This document shows, piece by piece, positions 43,751-55,190 of a stretch of DNA of 64,000 bases. How positions within the stretch are numbered: the first letter of the stretch is position 1; every line of letters begins with the position of its first letter. The notes beneath the pieces were generated by a model that worked only from the letters and a program-made list of their open reading frames with translations, was not told where the DNA came from and made no database searches. This stretch comes from Desulfonatronum sp. SC1 (GTDB taxonomy: Bacteria; Desulfobacterota; Desulfovibrionia; Desulfovibrionales; Desulfonatronaceae), in contig NZ_PZKN01000019.1 in assembly GCF_003046795.1 (NCBI RefSeq), positions 23,314 to 87,313 on the forward strand, in the 5' to 3' direction. The translations under genes were made by a program, and so were the position numbers.

Positions 43751-45604
43751 TCATTTTGGGACCACGGTCCACATTACGCCCCAGCCCTCCAATTCCACCC
43801 CGCTTCCTTTACGTTGGGCGTAAGGCGAAACGTAAATGGCATCCAGTGAATCGGGATCATTTTCCAAGTCAAAATTCGTCAGGAACGACTTGGAACCGAG
43901 ATTTCCGGTCATGCGCAAGGTTCGGCCATCGGTTAAGGGCCAGTTCACGATCAGCACGCTGGGCTCCTGGATTTGCCATGTGGCGGCTCCGGGCTGCATC
44001 AATCCCAGCAAGGGCACGATGCGTGCCTGACGCAAGGACAGCAGATCCCGGTAGAAGGTCAGCCACTGGGCGTGCTCCACGGAATAGCGCTCATCCCAGT
44101 TCAACACGGCGCTCTGGGCCGTGGCCGGATCGTTGGGGTCCGGGATGCGCTCGCGCATGCCCGGGTCGGCGAACTCGGGAAAGGCCGCGAACTCCTTGCG
44201 CCGGCCTTCGCGGACCGCATCGGCCAGGTCGCCCTGAAAGTCGCAAAAAAACGGGAAAGGCCGCTCCGTGGCCCACTCCTCGCCCATGTAGAGCATGGGG
44301 ATTTGAGGAGCGAGCAGGTACATGGCCGTCAGGGCCGTGCGCTTTTCCAGCGGGGCCAGTTGGGGCAGCCGCTCCCCCAGGGCCCGATTGCCGATCTGGT
44401 CGTGGTTCTGAATAAAGGCCACGAAGGCTTCGGGCGGGAGATGGGCACTGGGCTCGCCCCGGGCCTCGCCCCCCCGATGGGCTGAGGGTTCACCCTGGTA
44501 GGCAAAACCCTGAGCCAGGCATCGGCCCAGCCGGTCCAGCGCGTTGTCCGCGTAGTCCGCGTAGTAGCCCTGGGTCTCCCCGGTGCCCAGCACATGGTAG
44601 ACGTGGTGGATATCGTCGTTCCACTGGGCCACGTAGTATTTCGGCTCACCGGTTCCCTCCCGGTTAAGAAACCGGGCCTGGTTGGCGTCGTTTTCCAGAA
44701 CCAGGTGCACGTGTCGGTCCTGGGGGAACGCCTTGGTCACGGTCTGAGCCAATTCCTCCAGAATATGCACGGGACCGTCATCCTGGATGGCATGGACCGC
44801 GTCCAGGCGCAGGCCGTCAAACCGATACTCTTGCAGCCAGTACACGGCGTTGGCGATGAAAAAGTCCCGGACCTGGGGCACGGAAAAATCAATAGCCGCC
44901 CCCCAGGGGGTCTGGTGGGCCTCGGTGAAGAACTGAGGAGCGTAGAGATGCAGGTAGTTTCCTTCCGGGCCGAAATGGTTGTAGACCACGTCCAGAAAAA
45001 CCATCAGCCCCAGCCCGTGGGCCTCGTCAATGAGACGCCGCAATTCCTGAGGCGAGCCGTAGACCGAATCCGGGGCAAAGGGCAGCACCCCGTCATAGCC
45101 CCAATTGCGGCTGCCCGGGAAATCGGCCAGGGGCATCAGCTCCACGGCCGTGACGCCCAGTTCCTTGAGATACGGCAACCGCGCCCGCACCCCGTCGTAG
45201 GTGCCTTCCGGCGTGAACGTGCCCACATGCAGTTCGTAGAGCACGGTTTCCGCCCAGGGCCGCCCTTTCCAGTCCGAATTCTCCCAGGTGAACCCGGCGG
45301 TATCCACCACCTGGCTCGGCCCGGAGAGGTCCTCAGGCTGAAAGCGCGAACCCGGGTCCGGGACCAGGGTCTCGCCGTTGATCTTGAAATGATACAAGGA
45401 GCCGACCCCGGCCTCGGGAACCAAAACCTCGTGCCAGCCGTCCCGGGTAGTCGGCATGGCCACACGTTGCTCCTGATCCTGCCCCACCAGGACCACGTCC
45501 ACCTGCTTTGCCCCCGGAGCCCAAAGCCGGAAACGAACGCCGTCGGCCTCGAGAATTGGGCCAAAGGGGAGCGTCCTGTTGTCAAATGCAAACTGTCTGT
45601 GCAT
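43751..45604 (-). CDS. treZ: Malto-oligosyltrehalose trehalohydrolase
   Basis: 617 residues. N-terminal CBM48-like domain (VRFRLWAPGAKQVDVVLVG), then GH13 regions: FLDVVYNHFGPEGNYLH, FDGLRLDAVHAI (nucleophile Asp), HLVLENDANQARF (acid/base Glu) and FIQNHDQIGNRALGERL; TPWGAAIDFS and MLYMGEEWATERPFPFFCDF are typical of TreZ. Cleaves maltooligosyltrehalose made by TreY, releasing trehalose. ATG at 45604 has AAGGAT upstream. First gene of a run with the coiled-coil, desulforedoxin and deleted CNNM genes, 25 kb from glgX-treY. Confidence 0.95.
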   Translation of the reverse strand: MHRQFAFDNRTLPFGPILEADGVRFRLWAPGAKQVDVVLVGQDQEQRVAMPTTRDGWHEVLVPEAGVGSLYHFKINGETLVPDPGSRFQPEDLSGPSQVVDTAGFTWENSDWKGRPWAETVLYELHVGTFTPEGTYDGVRARLPYLKELGVTAVELMPLADFPGSRNWGYDGVLPFAPDSVYGSPQELRRLIDEAHGLGLMVFLDVVYNHFGPEGNYLHLYAPQFFTEAHQTPWGAAIDFSVPQVRDFFIANAVYWLQEYRFDGLRLDAVHAIQDDGPVHILEELAQTVTKAFPQDRHVHLVLENDANQARFLNREGTGEPKYYVAQWNDDIHHVYHVLGTGETQGYYADYADNALDRLGRCLAQGFAYQGEPSAHRGGEARGEPSAHLPPEAFVAFIQNHDQIGNRALGERLPQLAPLEKRTALTAMYLLAPQIPMLYMGEEWATERPFPFFCDFQGDLADAVREGRRKEFAAFPEFADPGMRERIPDPNDPATAQSAVLNWDERYSVEHAQWLTFYRDLLSLRQARIVPLLGLMQPGAATWQIQEPSVLIVNWPLTDGRTLRMTGNLGSKSFLTNFDLENDPDSLDAIYVSPYAQRKGSGVELEGWGVMWTVVPK

Positions 45605-45667
45605 GGCTCTTTATCCTTGATTATTAATGCATTAGCTTCAGGTCTCCCAGCCGAACGTTCATTAGCT

Positions 45668-45853
45668 TCAATATCTGGAGCCGCGTGGTCCGGCCAGAAA
45701 CCAGATTATCAATCCGATCAGGGGCAAAAGAAGGATCAGAACGATCCAGAACACCTTCGACCCAGTGCTCGCCCGGCTTTGAAAAATCTGAACAATAGCC
45801 CAGACACAGGCGATGAGCAGGATCAAACTGAAAATTCCGCCGATTTCAATCAT
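45668..45853 (-). CDS. PLDc_N-domain small membrane protein
   Basis: 61 residues with two hydrophobic helices: GGIFSLILLIACVWAIVQIF and KVFWIVLILLLPLIGLIIWFL, ending GPRGSRY. This is the phospholipase D N-terminal (PLDc_N) membrane hairpin, normally at the head of cardiolipin synthases but also common as a free small protein. ATG at 45853 has AGGAGG upstream. No enzyme domain is attached. Confidence 0.85.
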   Translation of the reverse strand: MIEIGGIFSLILLIACVWAIVQIFQSRASTGSKVFWIVLILLLPLIGLIIWFLAGPRGSRY

Positions 45854-45938
45854 GGTTTCCTCCTAAACACGCGGTTGTACGCAACCGGATTTCGCGGCTG
45901 GACCCGATTTCGGGCCACCCGTCTCAGCCAGTGTTCGC

Positions 45939-46384
45939 TCAAAAATCGTCCGCAACATAAACTTTGCTTTTGGCCGTGACCCCGGCTTCTTCAGCATACC
46001 CCGTCCACATGCTGTCAGCTTCTCGAACCTGATCGAGCATTTGGGATATCTCCTTGGGCTTGAGCAGGTAGTGCTTGGCCCCGGTTTTATGGACTCCAGA
46101 AGAATTTCCTTGTTCGCGTGGGAACTGACCATGATCGCCTTGGCTTGAGGAAACTCGGAGAGGATTTTTTTCAGGGTCAAGATACCGCCGCGCTTTTGCT
46201 CGCTCTCTCCCATCGACATGTTGATGTCCATGGTCACCAGGTCCGGCTGGTGCTTTTTGTACAGTTCAAAGGCTTCCTGTCCGGAACCGGCCTCAGCGAG
46301 CACTTCGTGACCGCCGTCCTTGAGGAGCAGTTCCATCATGTTCCGGATGATCGAGGCGTCATCGACAACAAGAATTTTGGCCAT
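45939..46384 (-). pseudogene. Single-domain response regulator with a frameshift
   Basis: Starts MAKILVVDDASIIRNMMELLL at 46384 (GGAGG upstream) with the acidic pair, the phospho-acceptor Asp in LVTMDINM and the Ser/Thr-type switch IMVSSHANK. At about 46079-46088 one base appears missing: the frame turns into IKPGPSTTC..., while the other frame continues correctly as GAKHYLLKPKEISQMLDQV, including the conserved Lys-Pro, and ends VYVADDF with TGA at 45939-45941. Restoring one base gives a normal CheY-like protein of about 148 residues. Either a real recent frameshift or a sequencing error. Read in its present frame it would run on to 45863. An adjacent large hybrid kinase lies upstream. Confidence 0.85.
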
Positions 46385-46471
46385 ATCTGAATTTTCCTCC
46401 GTGAAAATTGCCAAGTGATAAAAGGTGGAGCACGACAACGACATTTTTATGAACCAACCGACACCGCTAAA

Positions 46472-46567
46472 GATTTAACCACGGGGATCACGGGGGGCAC
46501 GAAGAAAATATTCCGAAAACCAGAGTTTCTTTCCCCGCGGTCCCCGTATGCTCCATGGTTAAACATC
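46472..46567. repeat. TTTAACCACGGGG palindromic element
   Basis: GATTTAACCACGGGGATCACGGGG (from 46472) is matched in inverse orientation by CCCCGCGGTCCCCGTATGCTCCATGGTTAAACATC (to 46567). Resembles the ACCACGGRGR-type intergenic palindromes that are frequent in this group of bacteria. Located between the hybrid kinase and the response regulator gene. Confidence 0.65.
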
Positions 46568-46618
46568 TTGGCCAGACGACGGAAATGGAAGTTCGCTGTA
46601 GTTGAAGTTACTCTTTGT

Positions 46619-50403
<3,785 letters not shown>

Positions 50404-50407
<4 letters not shown>

Positions 50408-51357
50408 GGCTTGGCCTCCCATGGCCCGCCTGGGGCGGGCACCGGGATGAAGCCCTGCTCCAGCACCTCGGTTTGGCCCGGCGTAGTGAGCATGAACCGG
50501 GCAAATTCCTCGGCCCGTGCATTCCCGCGAAGATAGACGAGGTGGAGTCTCCGACGTAGCGGGTACGTTCCCTCGGTCACCTGTTCCGGGATAGGAAGGG
50601 TATGATCCACCTCAAGTACACGAATGGGCATGCCCAGCCTGATGAACCGCTGGGTGTCGCCAATGGAGACGAATCCAATGGCCCCGCGCATTCCGCCAAC
50701 CCAGAGGATACTGTCCAAATTTGCTCCAGCTTCCCAGGCTGAAGTGGAGATGGTCTCCTGGTCCTGCTCGTGCGGAACGGCCGGGGCATGAAACGGGCTG
50801 CGCAGTCCGGTATAGGCCTCGAATATCGCCAAGGTGCCCCGGCCGATAAGCTTGGAAACCAGCACGATGTCGGCCTGCCCTTCCTGTCCAGGAAACCATG
50901 TTTTGGTCCTTCCGGTATAGATGTCCCGCAGTTCCTCCTTGGAAACAGCCTGCCTGGGATTATGGCTGTTGACGATGATCGCCACGGCGTCATAGCCGAT
51001 GACAACGTGTTCGAATTCATCCGTTTCCTCGGGAGTGAGCTCCCTGCTGACCATGCCGATATCGGCCGTCATGGCCCGAACCGCTGCTATGCCAAAGGAA
51101 CTCCCTCCCCCTTGGAGAAGGATTCTCGGCCCGGTCTGCTTGCAATACAGATTCGCAACCTCCTGCACGATGGGTTGGATTGTTGTCGATCCAACAATTC
51201 GCAATTGCGTTCCATCATGGACACCAAACGCTTCAGGGTGTCGCTCCTGCGCCAAAACAGCGGTGCTGCTCATCTGCCAGAAGAGCAGTGCCAGAATCCA
51301 GAACAGCAGAAAATTTACTGATAGTCCCGCCGAACATCGTCCAGGACATTGCATCAT
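50404..51357 (-). CDS. PstS-like periplasmic substrate-binding protein
   Basis: 317 residues. Signal peptide or anchor at about 12-36 (NFLLFWILALLFWQMSSTAVLA). PBP_like/PstS pattern: LRIVGSTTIQPIVQEVANLY, ILLQGGGSSFGIAAVRAMTADIGMVSREL, VIGYDAVAIIVNSHNP, LRDIYTGRTKTW and GAIGFVSIGDTQ. These are the features of the phosphate-type binding proteins, but the ligand is unproven. The gene overlaps the hybrid kinase by four bases and no ABC permease or ATPase follows, so it is likely a sensory partner for the kinase rather than a transport component. AAGGAG stands five bases before the ATG. Confidence 0.85.
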
Positions 51358-51370
51358 CCTTACTCCTTTT

Positions 51371-51404
51371 GTAGCTACTCAGCATGCATGAGTTGAGTAG
51401 TTAC
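51371..51404. mobile_element. MITE-like element, copy D (ends only)
   Basis: GTAGCTACTCAGCATG directly followed by CATGAGTTGAGTAGTTAC (overlapping at the centre): the two terminal repeats of the family without any interior, forming a 34-base hairpin. Probably a collapsed copy produced by internal deletion. Upstream of the PstS-like gene. Confidence 0.7.
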
Positions 51405-51411
51405 CCATTAT

Positions 51412-51603
51412 TCATCTTTTCCCATCAGCAGATATGACATCTTTCTCCTGCTCTGACTCCGTCGCCTTTTTTTGGGCCTCTTTCTCCCGGACGAACGTGC
51501 AAATCTTCATATCCATCTTCAGGATATGGTCCAGCAGCCATTCCTTGAGAAACGACAGCAAGGCGGCTGGCTCAACGGTCCTATGTTCGTAAATGTCTCG
51601 CTG
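51412..51603 (-). pseudogene. Hemerythrin C-terminal relic
   Basis: An open stretch on the minus strand, bounded by TAG at 51604-51606 and ending with TGA at 51412, reads DIYEHRTVEPAALLSFLKEWL and LDHILKMDMKICTF, which matches the last helix of bacteriohemerythrins (FLKDWL-x-x-HI-x-x-x-D). The iron-binding His of the HI motif and the Asp are present, but everything upstream is gone and there is no start codon with a ribosome binding site. So a 3' remnant. The tail is a charged extension (EKEAQKKATESEQEKD). Confidence 0.65.
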
Positions 51604-51635
51604 CTACCGCTTGACGGCAGAAAGGGATTCCACAA

Positions 51636-52928
51636 TCAATCATGCTTGACCTCAACCCGGTTCCCCCCCTGCTCCTTGGCCCGGTACAGGGCCTGATCGG
51701 CCCGATTGGTCAGGGTCAGTTCCGTGTCGCCGGGCTGATAGGCCGCGACACCGAAGCTGGAGGAGACAGATCGTGGAATGGGAAAGTCGTACTCAGCCAC
51801 GGCCAGGCGCAGTTTTTCCGCCAGGAGCTTGCCGCCGTCCAGGTCGCTACCCAGCGCCAGCAGGATGAACTCTTCTCCGCCCCATCTGGCCAGGGTGTCA
51901 CAGCTCCTGATGTTCGCGGCGAGCAGTCGGGTCACGTCCTTGAGCACGTTGTCCCCGTCCAGATGTCCGTAGGTGTCGTTGATGCTCTTGAAATTGTCGA
52001 TGTCCAGCAAGATCACGGCCAGCGGTGTGCCGTAGCGTTGAGCCCGCTTCAACTCGGCTCCCAGAACCTCGCTGAATTTCATCCGGTTGAAGATGCCGGT
52101 CAGCGGGTCAGTGGAGGCCTGTTTTTCCAGGATTTTGTTGATCAGCTCCAGGGACTTTTGATACTTTTTCTGCTCGGTGACGTCGCTGAAGGCGATGACC
52201 GCCCCACTGCCCCTTTGCTCCAGTTCCAGAGGCCTGCAAACAACTGACACCGGGAGTATCCGGCCAGACTTGCAGGTAAAGACGTCCTTGTCGCTCCTAT
52301 ACTCCTGGTTGGCGCGCGCGGCCCGGGCCGCTCCACTCTGGTCCGGCCCCAGGAACGTTCCGTCCGGCTGCTGGATATGGAACACCTCGTCCAGCGCCTT
52401 GCCTTCGACATCGTCCAACGTGTAGCCTAAGAGGCGCTCCGCTTCCGGATTCATGAAAATCAGCCGGCCCTCCGCATCCACCAACAGGACCCCTTCACCC
52501 AGCACGTCCATCATGGTTTGCAGACGCCGCTCCAGCACGGCCTTTTCACGCAACGAAGCGATCAACTGGTTGAAGGATTCGGAAAACCTGCCGAGGAAAT
52601 GCACTTGTTGGCTCAGATCGCCGTCAGCAACCTGCCTGGCCTGCCACGACAGGTGCGCCAGGTTCGACTGCAACGCCTTCATCGGCATGGCCAGGACGTT
52701 GTTGCGCGCCGTCTGGGTCTCCAAACGGCCATTGGCCAGGTCTTCGGCAAATCGGTACGCCTCGTTGACCATGCCGAAAAAATCCATCAAGCGCTGCGCC
52801 GCGGCCCGTATCTCAGGATCATCGCCAATATGTTCGGCCTGAAAAACAAGGCCGTCCCGCCCCATACCCCGCTTCAGAACCGGGGCCAGACATTTGCCCA
52901 CCTCCTGGACCAATTCCAGCGCACCCAT
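51636..52928 (-). CDS. PAS-domain diguanylate cyclase
   Basis: 430 residues, no membrane helix. The N-terminal about 130 residues are helical with a HAMP-like piece (VADGDLSQQVHFLGRFSESFNQLI), then a PAS domain (about 140-255; GEGVLLVDAEGRLIFMNPEAERLLGY), then GGDEF (about 270-430) with ASTDPLTGIFNRMKF, LLDIDNFKSINDTYGHLDGD and the active site ARWGGEEFIL. Makes cyclic di-GMP from two GTP. The I-site RxxD is not obvious upstream of the GGEEF (RSCD occurs at the right place: NIRSCDTLARWGGEEF). Starts two bases after the V4R gene, GGAGGG upstream; the two are one unit. Confidence 0.92.
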   Translation of the reverse strand: MGALELVQEVGKCLAPVLKRGMGRDGLVFQAEHIGDDPEIRAAAQRLMDFFGMVNEAYRFAEDLANGRLETQTARNNVLAMPMKALQSNLAHLSWQARQVADGDLSQQVHFLGRFSESFNQLIASLREKAVLERRLQTMMDVLGEGVLLVDAEGRLIFMNPEAERLLGYTLDDVEGKALDEVFHIQQPDGTFLGPDQSGAARAARANQEYRSDKDVFTCKSGRILPVSVVCRPLELEQRGSGAVIAFSDVTEQKKYQKSLELINKILEKQASTDPLTGIFNRMKFSEVLGAELKRAQRYGTPLAVILLDIDNFKSINDTYGHLDGDNVLKDVTRLLAANIRSCDTLARWGGEEFILLALGSDLDGGKLLAEKLRLAVAEYDFPIPRSVSSSFGVAAYQPGDTELTLTNRADQALYRAKEQGGNRVEVKHD

Positions 52929-52930
52929 GC

Positions 52931-53449
52931 TCAGCCCTCCACCAATCGGGCGGTGAACCGATAGGTCCGGTCGCCGGTGGCCCAGCAGTCAATCTCGCGG
53001 ACGCTAAACTCCTTGCCGGTATAGGCATTCAAGATACCGGCAATGAACCCTTCGTCATAGTCGCAGACCGAGTCACCGGAAATTGGCAGCCCGGAGCAAT
53101 CCAAATCTTCGGAAACCGTCAGCGTGAACCGTAGCGCCTCCAGATCCGCCTCCTCGATCCGCAACACGCTGACCTTCAAGGCGATCAACTTCTCCTTCAG
53201 GTCCGCGATGAACTCTGGAAAAGGCAGGGTTGTATCCAGCACATGACGACAAAACTCCCGGCCAGCCAGTTCCCCGGCAGCGGCCATGAGCTTCCTGGTT
53301 TTCTCCAGCCCCAGTTCCTTGGACAAAACATCCTTGAACGTAAAATGCATCAAACGGTACACGGTCACCGACGTCTGATCGCCGAGGTTGGGCCGACCGA
53401 TGCTCAAATCTCCCAGGTCTTCCCAGGTAAAGTCATAGTTTTTTTCCAT
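52931..53449 (-). CDS. V4R (4-vinyl reductase-type) small-molecule-binding protein
   Basis: 172 residues from the ATG at 53449 (AAGGAG six bases upstream). Pattern of the V4R domain: RLMHFTFKDVLSKELG start, a central helix-strand part, and the C-terminal GFIAGILNAYTGKEFSVREIDCWATGDRTYRFTARL, in which the D/E-x-x-C-x-A-x-G-x-x-x-C/Y-x-F signature is visible with Tyr in the place of the second Cys. V4R domains bind small hydrophobic molecules or metals and often control signalling outputs. The gene is directly followed by the diguanylate cyclase, so it is probably its sensor. Confidence 0.75.
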   Translation of the reverse strand: MEKNYDFTWEDLGDLSIGRPNLGDQTSVTVYRLMHFTFKDVLSKELGLEKTRKLMAAAGELAGREFCRHVLDTTLPFPEFIADLKEKLIALKVSVLRIEEADLEALRFTLTVSEDLDCSGLPISGDSVCDYDEGFIAGILNAYTGKEFSVREIDCWATGDRTYRFTARLVEG

Positions 53450-53528
53450 CACGTACTCCTTGATGTCGAATTTTGGAGCTCCGGGGAGTTTTCGTCAAAA
53501 AACAATTTCTTTCCATCAGGCCTTCACC

Positions 53529-53663
53529 GCCTCCCCGCTCCACCTCCCAGCGCAAATGGTCCATGAAATGCCTACTGTTCCAGAGCCCGGTCAGCTCGTC
53601 CGTGGTGGCCATGATCCGCAACCGCTCCTCGGCCTGCTTGCGCTCCGTAATGTCCTGGCCGAA
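53529..53663 (-). pseudogene. Fragment of a PAS-GGDEF protein
   Basis: Reads FGQDITERKQAEERLRIMA then TTDELTGLWNSRHFMDHLRWE, i.e. the end of a PAS/PAC domain and the first helix of a GGDEF domain. The upstream PAS and the catalytic GGDEF core are absent on both sides, so it is a truncated remnant. Confidence 0.75.
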
Positions 53664-53759
53664 GGGATCAGACCCAAGGACATCGCCGAACAGTCCGGCC
53701 TGGATACCCGCACCGTCAGCAGCTACATCCGCCGCATGAGCGATCATCGGCAACTGGAC
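53649..53759 (+). pseudogene. Fragment of a LuxR-type helix-turn-helix
   Basis: Reads NVLAEGIRPKDIAEQSGLDT then RTVSSYIRRMSDHRQL, the scaffold and recognition helices of a LuxR/FixJ output domain (consensus AEG-x-x-x-KEIA-x-x-L-x-x-S-x-x-TV-x-x-H/Y). It lacks the receiver part and ends in unrelated sequence. It overlaps the minus-strand GGDEF remnant by about 15 bases, which marks a junction of two foreign pieces. Confidence 0.5.
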
Positions 53760-54119
53760 CGCAACGGGTTCGCTGGTTTAGATGGTCACGTATCCTGCCT
53801 GGGACAAACAGGGATTCAGGTTGAAGACACTCCAACTCGCAGGTGCTGAACAGATCTCGCTTTTCCATCAATCATTGATCTACGTCCGTGGACATGCCAG
53901 ATTTGAGCGGCATTGTGAACGACGGCATTTCGGCTGATAATCGCTGACCGCGCCACGAAAGGGTCGGGAGCCAATCTGTCCAGCCTCCAAGCTATTGATC
54001 AACTTGCGACGACGCGATAACAGGACAATCATACCGTATCGTGATTGAGTTCTTGTCCACTGTTCCGGACCGATTCCCAATTCCGGCCTGCCTCCCGCAC
54101 ACCAAATCTGGAGACGCAC

Positions 54120-55190
54120 ATGGACCCCGCCGCTCTGATCCCCGAGGCCTTGCCCATTCCCGTTGAATGGGGCTGGTTCTACGCGTTTTTGCTACTCACC
54201 TTCATCATCCACCTGCTGTTTATGAACGTCATGCTCGGCTCCTCCGTTATCGCCCTGGTCCATCATCTGCGGGGCAAGGCCGAAACCGAACCGCTGACCG
54301 TGGACATTTCCCGGAAGCTGCCGTTCATCGTGGCCTTCACCGTGAACTTCGGGGTGGCCCCGCTGCTTTTTTTGCAGGTGCTCTACGGCCAGTTTCTGTA
54401 CACCAGCAGTGTGCTCATGGCCGTATACTGGCTGGCCGTGGTCGGGCTGGTGATGCTCGCTTATGTCAGCGCCTATATCTATGATTTCAAATACGCCTCC
54501 CTGGGGGCGATGCGCACGGTTTTCATCGCCGTGACCGCGGTCTGTCTGCTGGCCACGGCCTTCATCTACACCAACAACATGACCCTGATGCTCAGACCAG
54601 AGGTCTGGCCGGGCTATTTTGATCGACCGGACGGGACCATCCTCAACCTCGGCGATCCCACCCTGATCCCCCGCTACCTGCATTTCGTGGTGGCCTCCCT
54701 GGCCGTGGCCGGGCTGTTTCTGGCCCTGCTCTGGCAGCGCAAAGCCGCCCGGGGAGAGCCTGGGGCACGGCGTTGGGTGGCCCACGGCATGGCCTGGTTC
54801 GCCTACGCCACCATGGTCCAGGTCGCCGTGGGCATCTGGTTCCTGGTAGCCTTGCCCCAGCCCATTCTCCTGCTGTTCATGGGCGGATCGGGCCTGCATA
54901 CGGCCGTCCTGCTGGTCGGAATTTCCTTGGCCGTACTCAGCGTGATCACGGCCATGCGCCAAAAGGTCTATCTGACCGCGGGCCTGCTGATCACCACGGT
55001 CACGGTGATGGTCTTCCAGCGCGATCTGCTCCGGGACGCCTATCTCAGCCCGTATTTTGACATCAGCGACCGGGTCGTGACCAACGAGCAGCTTCCCCTG
55101 ATCCTGTTCATCATCACCCTGGTCCTGGGTCTGGGGGCCATTGCCTGGATGCTCAGACAGGCCGTGATGGTCGGAAAGGAGGCGAGCTGA
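54120..55190 (+). CDS. CydA-like integral membrane protein (first subunit of the multihaem quinol module)
   Basis: 356 residues with about eight to nine hydrophobic helices, starting EWGWFYAFLLLTFIIHLLFMNVMLG and including HHLRGKAETEP, FTVNFGVAPLLFLQVLYGQFLY, IPRYLHFVVASLAVAGLF and IWFLVALPQPILLLFMGG. His residues occur in helix-end positions (FIIHLLF, LVHHLRG, YLHFVV, GLHTAVL) suitable as haem ligands. The N-terminal layout is like the next gene's and like CydA-type cytochromes, but no GRQPW motif is found here, and the oxygen-reducing site cannot be assumed. Its stop overlaps the next start (TGATG). Together they probably form a quinol-oxidising membrane complex. Confidence 0.75.
   Translation: MDPAALIPEALPIPVEWGWFYAFLLLTFIIHLLFMNVMLGSSVIALVHHLRGKAETEPLTVDISRKLPFIVAFTVNFGVAPLLFLQVLYGQFLYTSSVLMAVYWLAVVGLVMLAYVSAYIYDFKYASLGAMRTVFIAVTAVCLLATAFIYTNNMTLMLRPEVWPGYFDRPDGTILNLGDPTLIPRYLHFVVASLAVAGLFLALLWQRKAARGEPGARRWVAHGMAWFAYATMVQVAVGIWFLVALPQPILLLFMGGSGLHTAVLLVGISLAVLSVITAMRQKVYLTAGLLITTVTVMVFQRDLLRDAYLSPYFDISDRVVTNEQLPLILFIITLVLGLGAIAWMLRQAVMVGKEAS

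Larger units (their letters stand above)
53450..54119. other. 670-base region with two regulator relics and the cytochrome-module leader
   Basis: Contains a GGDEF-protein fragment on the minus strand (53529-53663) and a LuxR-type HTH fragment on the plus strand (53649-53759), which meet at about 53650-53663. From 53880 to 54119 no similarity to genes is seen; this part must hold the promoter for the CydA-like operon. GGAG stands six bases before the ATG at 54120. Confidence 0.6.

Noticed and set aside
53880..54119. 79-residue minus-strand frame upstream of the CydA-like operon
   Set aside because: No homology, no ribosome binding site, and it covers the expected promoter region.
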